In this document: piece by piece, positions 52,136-62,000 of the stretch
How the letters are laid out: each line of letters starts with the position of its first letter
How positions within the stretch are numbered: the stretch's first letter is position 1
Source of the DNA: Apostichopus japonicus
Lineage: Eukaryota; Echinodermata; Holothuroidea; Aspidochirotida; Stichopodidae
Reading direction: 5' to 3'
NCBI RefSeq assembly: GCF_037975245.1
Contig: NC_092577.1
Coordinates: 21,974,398-22,036,397 of the forward strand
Length of the DNA stretch: 62,000 bases
The notes under the pieces: model-generated
Database searches by the model: none
What the model was told of the DNA's origin: nothing
The model's input: the letters and a program-made list of their open reading frames with translations, nothing else
Made by a program: the position numbers and the translations under genes

Positions 52136-53763
52136 ATACAGTTAAAAATTAAAATATCATTCCTAGACTCACAGGGACTGGGGGTCTTTAGTTTCACTCC
52201 TCATATTTATGCCATGGAAAGCTGGGCCTTCTCATCACCAAAAAGTAAACTGTTTTTGCCTCAACAAATTGATGGAAATATATTTTCTAACCACTAGGCC
52301 TAGGTGATCTGTTCATCCCCACCCCCTCCAGGTTCTAAATTGTTATCAGCTGTCCTTGTTTGAAGAATAATTCTTGTGAATGAGCATTTGAAAGAAAAGC
52401 CTCACCTATGCCCAGTCATAATTAACTGGGCATATAACATAGGAGTAAGGCCTATAGTATTAGTAATAAGTAATCAGAATTTAGTGTTCATAGTAACTGT
52501 ATTCCCTAATTTTGTAATATACACCAGTGAGGAAGGCCTACTGTGCTGTACAAGTACAACCACATGGACCTGCAATTTTTCCTATAAAAATAATACATCT
52601 ACATAAATAATTTAGAATCACTCCTAACTGATTCACATGTTTTCACACCGCTGCGTATGCAACTAGACCTTAGGTTTTTCTAAGGTCAGCCACAGCCAGC
52701 ATATATGCAATCAAGTTTTAATGGTTCATTTGGGCAACAGGGTGTTATACTGTTATCTACTGACTGTCTGTCCAATATTCCAGCAATCATGTGTACATAT
52801 CTGTGTTTGGGATTTTTGAAGGAACCCAACTGCTATGCAAGAAGTTAGGTAAATTAGCCTCACAAATTGAGAGACCATATTAGTACATATAGCTATACCT
52901 ATATAAACCTTTATATAGCCATGCCTGGAGGTAAGAAAGTACCAGTTTTTTTTTTGCGTGTAGGCCTGATGCTCATACTTTATGATGCTGTGCTAAGTTA
53001 TCATATTTTTTATATATAGTCAGTATATACTATGCTTGTTTTTGTTCAGCTTCTTGTGAATGATCTGATGTTTAGTGTTCAAAAATTTTAATATCTATTA
53101 AATTTGGTGGCCGAAACTATCTCTTGTGGAGAGTAATCTAGCGTTAAATTAATGGTAGTCTGAAATCAAGCTATTCATGTGTAAACAGGAATTTTTCACA
53201 ATGGTGGGCTTATGTCATGGTGTAAGCTACAGTAGCATCTCAATTCTCACTCATGAAACCAACTGCTCACATAAACAGGAAGTTTACACAGTAGGTAAAT
53301 AATGAGTGTACATCAAACTCTCATCAAAAGACTGGACATCTTTTAGCGATATGAAACCAATCAGTTCACTAAGACAGGAAGTTTACATAGTAAATTTTAC
53401 ATTGACATGTGAGCTCAAGTTGTTGGGCAAGCAGTTGGGCAACACAAAATTATCCTTACAATTCTTGAAAGGTACCGCGGTTTATGGATATGTTGAAGAA
53501 GAGTATGAAAGAATATCTCATCCTTATCTGGGTTTAAATCAATGTGGGTTAACAATATGTTATTATTGAAATATGCCTAAGTGTTTGTTTGTTACTTTTC
53601 TCTTTCATATTTTTTCTTGGGTAGGTATGATAAAAACATGTATGTTTGTAATGATTTGGTCATTACCAGATTCATTATGCATACAATTAAGCTTGGGGTG
53701 TACAGTAAAATTACTATTTCAGTTATATGATTTACGGACAATTTTTTTGGTTTCATTGTATAG

Positions 53764-53864
53764 GTTTCAAATGCATCTTTTCCGGAAAGATGCTGAAAGT
53801 CAAACAGAGGCATTCTCAGCAGCTGTCACCACAGAAAGATCAGTTGACACTCAGAAAGGAGAAG
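53764..53864 (+). CDS. Exon B of the unrecognised 51-55 kb gene
   Basis: Acceptor CATTGTATAG and donor GAAG|GTAAAT. Completing Arg from exon A, it reads FQMHLFRKDAESQTEAFSAA followed by VTTERSVDTQKGE, and it ends with G, the first base of the Asp codon completed by exon C. Hydrophilic and probably a linker. Confidence 0.5.
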
Positions 53865-54728
53865 GTAAATTTATATGTTTATCCTTGCATGAATTACAGA
53901 CTGGAAGAGCAGTGCTAATCTTATCTGATCTGATGTGATCAGAAAAATAATACAATTTCATTCTCATTTAATTCCAAAAGAAAAGAAAAAAATGGTAGCA
54001 TATTGCTCATCCACTAAAAAGCATACATGTGTATGAAAATTTATAAAAGTAAGTGGGCCTGATATTATCAGGATCTTCTTTAGAGGCAAACTGACTAGTA
54101 ACAGTAAATTCAAGAGACACAATAGAGCCTGAAACAGAGAGGACATGGTGAACACAAAGAAAGAAGTTAATGGTGTATTGAACAAAAGGAGTCAGTGAAA
54201 GCAGAGGTATTTAGATAAACTGTGGAGTACAAAGCGAGGATTAAGTAAGGAGAGAGGGCGAATAAACTATAGCAGAATACAGAGATGGAGCAGGATAAGG
54301 TTAGTCATGTCCTTCCTGTATATTGAGCCTATTCAGTTGAATGGTGCTAGGGCATTCCGTCCGCTCACTTTATCTCTGCTGTGGTGTACTATGTCTGAGA
54401 TGGTTAGTCTACGAATTCAGTTACCTGTTGGGACATGTCTTTAATGGTATGATTGGGCAGCTGAAAGTGTTCCCCTACTGGAGTCTCCATTTTCATGGTA
54501 TTGACTTGTGACTAGAACTGCTTCTTGAGGGTGGTCTTGGTTTCACCAACATACTTGTAACTTCAATGTCCTCTAAACTCAATGACACCATTTAAATTGA
54601 AATATCAGTTTCCAGTGCTGCATAAGTGTGATAAGTTCTAAACAAAAGGTATATTTTTAGTCACAGCCATAGAAGCTATAGCAGGATACTTGCAATCTAG
54701 TAACTCTTGTTTTATGTAATCTCTACAG

Positions 54729-54931
54729 ATACTCCTGATCCAGTTACTTCAACACCTCTCAAGAAGCCATCTGCCAATGTTCTGTCCAATGTTACCAGTA
54801 GGATTAGATATGGAGCAGCATGGGAGAAAAACCTCAGACTATACGAATACACATTGCCACATTTACATGATCCTGAACAAAAGAGATCATACATATGGCA
54901 GGGGCAAGCACTTTTCCCAGACTTTTGTTGA
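54729..54931 (+). CDS. Exon C of the unrecognised 51-55 kb gene
   Basis: Acceptor ATCTCTACAG. It reads DTPDPVTSTPLKKPSANVLS, then GAAWEKNLRLYEYTLPHLHD and PEQKRSYIWQ, ending in a stop at 54931 after GQALFPDFC. Phases from A to B to C are all consistent, which supports a real transcript. The last residues look non-homologous, so the true splice donor may have been lost near 54893, where a minus-strand frame (MDESNLSQSGDADVSLAANP, 55016 downward) overlaps it. Confidence 0.45.
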
Positions 54932-57172
54932 CAGGTTGTGCGACATTCACAAATGTTGGATTAGCAGCTAATGATACATCTGCATCACCAGATTGAGATA
55001 AATTGCTTTCGTCCATTTTGTTCGATAGTAGCTATGACTGTGAATCAGGAGCTTGGCCACCCTCTAAGTCAAGGTGGGCAAGGTTGGGGAAATTCAATCA
55101 AGGAGTAACAATCAGAGAATGGCCAGCTTTATATTATTGTATATAGGCCTACACGCACAGCGTGTATAAATATCTGTATCGGTTTATTTATACTGGTGTT
55201 CATTTCCGTTGCCAGAAGGGGATATGATTTGAACGTGGGGGAGGGTGTGGGGGGGTGGGGAGGGGGTCCCATTTGAAGTGTCCAAACGATGCTAATCTTT
55301 ACATCTATCTTCTTGAATCACATGTACCCCTATCGACACGATCAATCAGTCCTGTCTCTCACCTCCTCTCATGCACTGGTGTATTTATTTCCTGGCAAGA
55401 TAACAGTTAGGCATAGTAAGGGTCAGAGGTCATCACAACTTAAAGAGTTGTGCGAGTCCCTGTGGTCTCTTACATCCTGGTAGCAGTAGAGAGAAGAAGC
55501 CTAATAGATCAGAAACCATAATCATCTTCTGTTGTGTCTTATTTTCCAGCATCCTTGAAACATTATATCCTTCCCCTTTGATTTCTTGATGTCATAAAGC
55601 TGTATTTATGTGGTGCATTATTTAATTCCAGTATTTAGATTGTATATTCTTCTTGTGTATTTGACAGTATCCCAGTGATCTCAATTTTTCTGCTCTTGGT
55701 TTTTTTCTCTCTGTACTTTCATATCATATCTATCTCTACCCCTAGCCTCCATCTCCACATTTTCTTTACTTTCTTCCTCCATCCCTTCATCTGTCTTTCA
55801 CGCTTTCTTTCTTGACCTCTTTCCTCCCCTCTGTTTACCCTGTATGTTTTAGTTTGCGAATCCCCCCCCCCCCCGCATCTCACCCCCAAAAAAGTTCACA
55901 AGGTTGACAAGTCTCCCCGTGCTAGTCCCAAGCTATACACCCTTGTTGTGGTGACCGTTCAATATACTTGCGGATCAAATGGAAAGCTCCACCCCCCCCC
56001 CCACCCCTTACTTCCCAGTGTCATGAATCGGCAAATGGAAGATTATTCGGAGTTGTTCGTGATGGTTCAATGATCTTATAGTCAGGCATAGGCCTATACG
56101 GTTCTCTTTGTCCTTCATTGCCGTCGAAGTTTGAAATGAATTAATCGTGCTAGGAACTTCCGGGCAATGTTTAATTTTCTGTGGCAAGAAAAAAAGTTTC
56201 CCCCCAGTCTCTCCTGGTTGACTATATAGAGCCCGTTCGCCTATATGGTCACACAATAGTATAGATAAGTATGATCCATGCAGACATCTAGTATATATTT
56301 TTTTAAATTCAATCCAATTTCAGTTAAAGTTACGAGTTGTAATTCGAGTCAGTCGTGATGAGGTGCCCCATGGTGGAGCTGGGTAACCCACCCCAACCCC
56401 GTTGCCGACTTTTTGGCATTTCGTTGGGAGCCGTTCGGAACAAGAAACAGGATAGTCAATTCTGGGAGTACAGTACGCTGGAAAGCAATACACTGACGTG
56501 ATTTAGAAAAAAAAAAGTTTTTTGCTTTGACGGCCGATGCTCAGCGAGACACATTTCAATGGAAATAACTATTACTTTATTGTTCATGTACTTATTCCCT
56601 TTTTGCCAATCCTTTCTAAAGAGGGTGGAGCCGCCCCTTATGGCAACGTATTTTCCTTTCCTTTTCCGTTCAAGTTTCGTTATTTTTTAATTCGGGTCAA
56701 AGGGGTGCAAGGACAGGGTTTACGTGCACCGGTTAGGAGGACGGGGTGCAGCTAGGGCAAGTGCTCTGTGATCGCCTAAAGGGCCCGTTGCCAGGAGTCC
56801 AAAAATAATTAAATATACATATTTATCTGTATATGGTATATGACATAAAATGCTTTGTCTTTCCCTCCTGATATATAACTAAAATTTATATATAAAATAC
56901 AATGTAAGCTGTGACTCAGTCTATGTATAATTAATACCTAAATTGGCTGAAATACCAATTGTTCACACATGACGGACTTGACTTTACGTTTGATACCCAA
57001 TAGTTTGTAATCACTTCAGTCAATTTTTTCACTCATTCGCGTTTGTCTTTTTGTGACACCAGTCAGCGTGAATCAGACATAAAGTTCATAACTATTAGTT
57101 TCTTGAGCTGTTTCTTGACTTCGACTGCTCACCATGTAGGCCTAAAAGAGTAAAAGCAGGGAACTGCTAGAG
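54932..57172. other. No recognisable gene; pyrimidine-rich tract and C-runs
   Basis: A strongly pyrimidine-biased stretch covers about 55690-55850 (TTTTTTCTCTCTGTACTTTC, CTTTCTTCCTCCATCCC). C13 at 55862-55874 and C11 at 55992-56002 follow. G-rich GGGGGAGGGTGTGGGGGGGT lies at about 55237. No supported coding frame. Confidence 0.5.
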
Positions 57173-58235
57173 TAGTTGATAAATTTTAAGCCCTAATTTT
57201 GGTTAATAATCAATAAACAATGTGTATAAGATTATGTGGACGGTCCACATAATCCGCTCGTACACTTATGACTATATATTCCAATTGAGATTACGTGTGT
57301 TACAGAAAAAAAAGACGTTAATACTACTATATGAATATATTCAATACATTCAATACACGTTTCAAACAGATCTTCGAGTTCGGTAAATACTGGATATAAA
57401 ACAGACCCATATTTGACGGGTTGATTCGTTACTGAATCTATCGATATTTGGTGCGGGGTCCTTCCTTTGAAAACAGTTATTTTGAATTAATGTAGTTGAT
57501 AAATTTTAAGCCCTAATTTTGGTTTATAATCAATAAACAATACAATGAAATGTGTATAAGATTATGTGGAAGGTCCACATAATCCGCTCGTACACTTACG
57601 ATTATATATTCCAATTCAGATTACGTGTGTTACAGAAAAAAAAGACGTTAATACTACTATATGAATATATTCAATACATTCAATACACATGATTCAAACA
57701 GATCTACGAGTTCGGTAAATACAGGATATAAAACAGACCCATATTTGACGGGTTGATTCGTTACTGAATCTGTCGATATTTGATGCGGGGTCTTTCCAAA
57801 GAACGGTTATTTTGAATTAATAGAGTTGATCAATTTGTAACCCTAATTTTGGTTAATAATCAATAAACAATACAATGAAATGTGTATAAGATTATGTGGA
57901 CGGTCCACATAATCCGCTCGTACACTTATGACTATATATTCCAATTGAGATTACGTGTGTTACAGAAAAAAAGACGTTAATACTACTATATGAATATATT
58001 CAATACATTCAATACACATGTTTCAAACAGATCTACGAGTTCGGTAAATACTGGATATAAAACAGACCCATATTTGACGGGTTGATTCGTTACTGAATCT
58101 ATCGATATTTGGTGCGGGGTCCTTCCTTTGAAAACAGTTATTTTGAATTAATGTAGTTGATAAATTTTAAGCCCTAATTTTGGTTTATAATCAATAAACA
58201 ATACAATGAAATGTGTATAAGATTATGTGGACGGT
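57173..58235 (+). repeat. 330-bp tandem array with palindromic core (3.2 units)
   Basis: TGTGTATAAGATTATGTGGA starts at 57221, 57551, 57881 and 58212: periods of 330, 330 and 331 bp. Each complete unit contains ATTATGTGGAC-G-GTCCACATAAT, a palindrome with 11-bp arms and a one-base centre; one centre is mutated (57570). Other fixed landmarks are GTTACAGAAAAAAAAGACGT, ATATATTCAATACATTCAAT, GACGGGTTGATTCGTTACTG and AAATTTTAAGCCCTAATTTT. The last unit stops at the centre of its palindrome (58235) and continues directly into an unrelated minus-strand coding frame. Confidence 0.9.
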
Positions 58236-58668
58236 TTGTATTCAGTGCATGCTTTTCCACTGCACATCCAGGGCACATCACTGGTCGAGTGTCGCAGTCA
58301 AAGCAGATGACCAATACTTCAGGGGAGGGTTGAGAACACACCTGGCAACAGGTACAAGAGGATTCAATGTAGGCAGTTTGTACATTTCTTCTAATATTTT
58401 GCCATGCTCTGACCTCTTCCTCTTTCTTGGTTGGTTCAGTCTCTGCAGCTGATGGACTTTTCTCTATCCTCACCTCAGCAGCCACATGATCCATAGATAG
58501 AGTTCGACTGGTCGATGGTGCTGTTCTGTCACATACATTTTCAGTCGAAACATGTGGTATATTGACCGGGAAAAACTTGACTGGAATCCTTGTAACAGAC
58601 AGGTCTTTGTTGATGTGTTTTCTAGTAAAAACAAGTCTTTTGAGCTTGATTTTCTTCTTTGGAGGCAT
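58236..58668 (-). CDS. N-terminal part of a zinc-cluster (CxC / B-box-like) protein, possibly a KDZ-type transposase
   Basis: ATG at 58668 gives a lysine-rich start MPPKKKIKLKRLVF, a Ser/Thr linker, VRAWQNIRRNVQTAYIESSC and then the zinc-binding pattern CCQVC..(P)..VICFDCDTRPVMCPGCAVEKHALNTN with a following PH. The 'W..IR......A..ES....C..C.......C..C.....C..C...H' arrangement resembles the N-terminal CxC cluster of Kyakuja/Dileera/Zisupton (KDZ) transposases; a B-box of a TRIM-like protein is the alternative. The frame then passes into the 330-bp array, which supplies the codons for RPHNLIHI and a stop at 58174. The downstream gene body is missing, so this is a truncated or captured fragment. 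Confidence 0.55.
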
Positions 58669-58998
58669 ATTTTCAGGAAAACTTTTGAAGGAAGATGAAA
58701 AAACATGAATATGCAGTTTCCCGAGTTAAGGGAAGGGAGGGAGGGGGGAGCTTGATTTTGGAATTGGAGAAAGAGTGACGAGGTGCGTGCAACCAGCTAT
58801 CATCTGTATTTTTCCCCACCACACATACATGTTTAAAATAGACTTCTTTTGGAATATTTATGAATACTCACGAAACCTGTATTTGTTACCATCTTACACA
58901 ACTACTTAAAATGCGATATTTATAAGATCTTAGAATGACTTAAACTTCTTTACTAATATTTAGCATAAATTTAAGTTTAGAGAGCAGAACCCACATTC
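58669..58998. other. No recognisable feature
   Basis: AT-rich flank between the zinc-cluster start and the LINE target site; a G-rich run GGGAAGGGAGGGAGGGGGGA lies at about 58730. Confidence 0.5.
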
Positions 58999-59013
58999 AA
59001 AAGTAAAATTAAT
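58999..59013 (+). repeat. Target-site duplication of LINE copy 3, left copy
   Basis: AAAAGTAAAATTAAT, identical to 61767-61781. Confidence 0.9.
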
Positions 59014-61766
59014 GCTTTTTACGTGACCCGCCACGCGGGATACAAAACGTCACGGCCAAACGGCACTACCAAACCATCCCATTCTGACAAACGAAACTAA
59101 GGTCTAGCGAGCCAAAAAAACATACGCCCGCCGACCTGCAGAGACAAAACGCCCACCCCCCCCCCACTCAAACATTCAAAAACCTACAAAAGGACGACCC
59201 GCACGCAGCGAAACGAAAAACCCCTCCCCGGCACACCAGCGTCCAAAAAAGGCAGCCCCAGATAAACGGCGAAAATCGACTTCAATCTGAAGGCGAATGT
59301 CAGACTTCACCGCCTCCAGGACTGCCTGCCAACTGGCAAATTTCCCCCTAAAAACCAAATTACATCTATTCCGCCAAACATGTTTTGTTACAATAGAGCA
59401 AACAAAAAGAATGCGGTGCAACACAGCTACCGAACAAACTGGAGGGTCTACCCCATATAAAATAAAGCCCTGCCCTACCGACCATGAACGGTCTCCCGTA
59501 ACACGGTCGGTCCAGGTCTGGAACCACTCCCATAAGTTTACTACAAAGTAACAATGCCAAAAAACATGAGCAGTACTCTCTAAGCTGTCACAGCCGGTCC
59601 TAGGGCACAGTCCATCACCCAATCGCCAATGATATCTTTTTAGGTTGGTCACCAAGGCACCGTGTGCAACTCTCCATGCAAGATCACGGAGCCTGCAACC
59701 ATTCAGCCTTGAATGCACCGAACGCCATACTTCGGCAGAATGACGTCCCTGGACAAAAGTTGCATTCAAGGCCTTATCCCTCAACGAATTGTGAACGAGG
59801 GCCGGCTGTGACAGGTCAACAGGGGGCAACTCAATCAGAGCGGAGCAGATGACACGCACCACCCTGTTTGGAGTACTACTATGCGGTTCTCTGTTGCTAA
59901 ACAGCGCCGGGACCCATCGACGCAGGTGCAAACCGCCCCAAAAACGTAGAAAATATGAACAAGGCAACCCTGGGTCAGTTACCGCTACAAACAACTGCTT
60001 AAATAACAAAAAGGTCAATTTACTTCCCAGATGAACCACCCCTAGTCCCCCCTTCTCCAGTTTTTGGTACAATACCGCCCTCTTGACAAGCTCTGTACCA
60101 CCAGACCATATGAATGAAAAAATCGCCCTCTCCAACCGCACCAGGACGCGACGCGGAATAGGGTACACCGCGCCGGGGTACCACAAGATGGGCGAAACGA
60201 AACGATTAATAACAGTGACTTTCCCCAAGATCGAAAGCCAGCGGGTGCCAAAGGTTTCGAGTCTGCTCTGAAATACCTCAGCCCTCTCGTTCCAGGTGAC
60301 ATCACAAGGTGCATCGTAGCCGAACCATATACCATTAATTTTGATATTCTGATCCGACCACGACGCACCGAATGGTAAGTCTCTGTATCTCCAGCTACCA
60401 AGACGAAGGCCCTTTGTCTTTTCCGGATTCAACTTCGCCCCGGTAGCTCTCTCAAAAATAGATAGATCCTGCGAGAGTGCGCGAAAGGAGCCGAGACTCG
60501 AAACAATACATGTCACGTCATCTGCATATTGAGCGCATTTCACTTTGGCACCCCCTGGCACAACGAATGGAACAAGTTTGGAGTCCCTTTCCAAAAGACG
60601 AGAGAGGGACTCGCTAAACAAAACATAAAGTAATGGAGACAGAGGGCACCCCTGGCGCACCCCCCTCTCTACGTTAAAAACCTCCGAACAAAACCCATTT
60701 ACGATAACAGAACTGAAACTTTGTTCATACAAAACAGAAATCCATTTACGAAAATTTGGGTGCAACTGAAACGTCTCCAATACATTCATTAAAAAACCGC
60801 GATCCACCATGTCAAAGGCCTTCTGCTGGTCCAGAGACACCAATGCACATGGCAGATCACGCTCAATAACATATTCGGTCAAGTCGCGCATCAACCACAA
60901 GTTCTGCTGGATGCAATGACCCTTCACTGCACAAGTCTGGAGATCACCAACAAGATGCGGCATAGCCAGTGCAAGGCGGTTGCACAACGCCTTAGCCAGC
61001 AACTTGTAGTCCACATTTAACAAGGTGATCGGACGCTTGTTATGGGGATCCAAGGGGTCCCCAGACTTGGGCAGCAAAGTAATCATGCCCAGACGTTGAC
61101 TTTGGTTTAACAGTCCGTTTTGGAAGGCGTCTTCGAAGACGGCTCTGATGTCGGGTCCTATTATTGCCCAGAAGGTTCGGTAGAACTCCCTCGGAAGCCC
61201 GTCCGAACCCGGGGACTTGCCATTCTTCATCTTCGAAAGCGCCTTCCAAAGCTCAACAGTGGTTATTCTGCCCCCCAAAATATCATTGACATCGTGGGGA
61301 ACGGTTTTTGAGATTCCCCTCAATAAATCAGACTGTGCCGACAAGTCGACATTGCCACGCGTAAACAAACTCGAGTAATACTCTTTATATACGCGGACAA
61401 TGCCGTGAGGGTCACTGACCACGGTCCCATCGGTAGCGCGCACGGACGGGACGCGTCTGTCACCCGCCGATGAGCTAACGGACTGGTAAAACCTCAGTGA
61501 AGGGCGCTCCTCGGCTTCCACCGCTTCGACACGGGCCCTGACGCGGGCACCGTGGTACTTTTCATCGAGATACGTCTGCAAAGCGATGACTGCCGAAGGG
61601 TCGCCAAACTTCACCTCCGCGCACAGCTTCGAGAATTTTTCTCTTCGACGCCGTGCGCGGGTCACGCAATACTGAATTGCGTAGCGTTTGATGCGCGACT
61701 TGATATTATCCCACCACTGGGATGTAGAAGCAAAGGCCGGCTTCAATGTTTGCCATCCTTTGTACC
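59014..61766 (-). mobile_element. LINE (L1/Tx1-like) copy 3, 5'-truncated, young
   Basis: The minus-strand copy is bounded by perfect 15-bp duplications (58999-59013 and 61767-61781). It begins inside ORF2, between the endonuclease and reverse transcriptase regions, and ends in the same ...CACGTAAAAAGC 3' terminus as copy 2, with no poly(A). The coding region is fully open. A long exact target duplication, an intact frame and close similarity to the other copies argue for a recent insertion. Confidence 0.95.
59176..61766 (-). CDS. LINE ORF2 (copy 3): reverse transcriptase and C-terminal domain, endonuclease missing
   Basis: The frame is open from the truncation point (YKGWQTLKPAFASTSQWWD) through the first ATG-like codon (61746) to the stop at 59176; 856 residues from that codon. 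RT motifs in order: MKNGKSPGSDGLPREFY, PITLLNVDYKLLAKALCNRL, CALVSLDQQKAFDMVDRGF, VRQGCPLSPLLYVLFSESL, the catalytic AQYADDVTCIVSS, and GAKLNPEKTKGLRLG. A thumb-like region (NRFVSPILWYPGAVYPIPRR) and the C-terminal Cys/His element CPRTGCDSLESTAHVFWHC follow. RT would copy element RNA at a nicked target. The N-terminal AP endonuclease is absent because the copy is 5'-truncated, and no promoter is present, so expression is unlikely. This is the best reference in the window for the family's RT. Confidence 0.9.
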
Positions 61767-61781
61767 AAAAGTAAAATTAAT
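61767..61781 (+). repeat. Target-site duplication of LINE copy 3, right copy
   Basis: AAAAGTAAAATTAAT, identical to 58999-59013. Confidence 0.9.
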
Positions 61782-62000
61782 TGACTTAACCATGCATGTC
61801 CAATGCAGTAAATACATATGCAGCTAGTATGGCAGGCATATCAATTTGCAAAAACATTTGGGTAGTTTGGTAGATGCTGCTTTTGTTTAAGGCTGTTGTC
61901 ATAGGGCATTTAAGGTCAGTTGAGGCCATAAAGTGGAATTCTTGTATTTATGCCATATATGGTGACACTATTGTAATAAACAACAAGAAAAGCCACATTG
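61782..62000. other. No recognisable feature
   Basis: Short AT-rich stretch to the window end. Confidence 0.5.

Noticed and set aside
57173-58235. CRISPR or centromeric satellite
   Set aside because: 330-bp units have no spacer structure, and only 3.2 copies are present, so a centromere array is not supported.

Overview
This window looks like a transposon-dense stretch of an AT-rich animal genome, not a microbial replicon. Short exons are bounded by GT/AG splice sites with matching phases, and coding density is low. Nearly every recognisable protein belongs to a metazoan transposon family or to the SAM and P2X7-tail-like families common in marine invertebrates. My best guess is a marine deuterostome, perhaps an echinoderm such as a holothurian; the species call is weak.

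Left part (1-9.2 kb): broken minus-strand coding remnants (coiled coils and a protein with a YTDEVRL...SDGTS region) lie at 1-1.6 kb. They are followed by mostly non-coding DNA with a degenerate tandem repeat (3.5-4.1 kb) and dispersed repeats. At 9.2-9.65 kb is a MITE-like element with GAAGTTCGGACACC termini; a second copy lies in the opposite orientation at 51.5 kb.

9.8-23.3 kb: this is the most interesting region. Phase-matched plus-strand exons encode the end of a SAM-like domain, a Ser/Asp/Pro linker, a helical conserved block, an acidic serine-rich segment and a P2X7 C-terminal (ballast-like) zinc domain that ends the ORF. Between these exons sit a broken C2H2-finger transposase-like gene (10.0-12.35 kb), a 4.0-kb element with ~740-bp terminal inverted repeats and a TCTT target duplication (13.88-17.89 kb), which carries a nested MITE, and a LINE copy (17.9-21.8 kb).

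24.8-34.3 kb: a second LINE copy lies on the minus strand, 5'-truncated, with a 9-bp target-site duplication. It is followed by a minus-strand Kolobok-type transposase pseudogene (30.1-31.65 kb) and a LINE fragment. LINE copies occur five times in the window (17.9, 24.9, 33.8, 50.1 and 59.0 kb). They belong to one L1/Tx1-like family with a CCHC-knuckle ORF1, an AP endonuclease, a reverse transcriptase and no poly(A) tail. The 59.0-kb copy has a continuously open 5'-truncated ORF2 and a 15-bp target-site duplication.

34.3-42 kb: the 3' half of a Ty3/gypsy-like LTR retrotransposon (integrase ORF, polypurine tract, 704-bp LTR) ends a few bases before the first recognised exon of a multi-exon MULE transposase with a SWIM zinc finger. 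That MULE gene is now a pseudogene.

42-62 kb: satellites and repeats dominate. They are an ACGTC-rich array at 43.0-44.0 kb, a GGTCA-rich array with repeated direct half-sites at 47.1-49.3 kb, and a 330-bp tandem array with a palindromic core at 57.2-58.2 kb. Among them are a coding remnant broken by a LINE fragment whose junction carries a perfect 19-bp hairpin (50.06-50.10 kb), a three-exon plus-strand gene model (51.1-54.9 kb), a minus-strand zinc-cluster N-terminus fused to the 330-bp array (58.2-58.7 kb), and the LINE copy at 59.0-61.8 kb.
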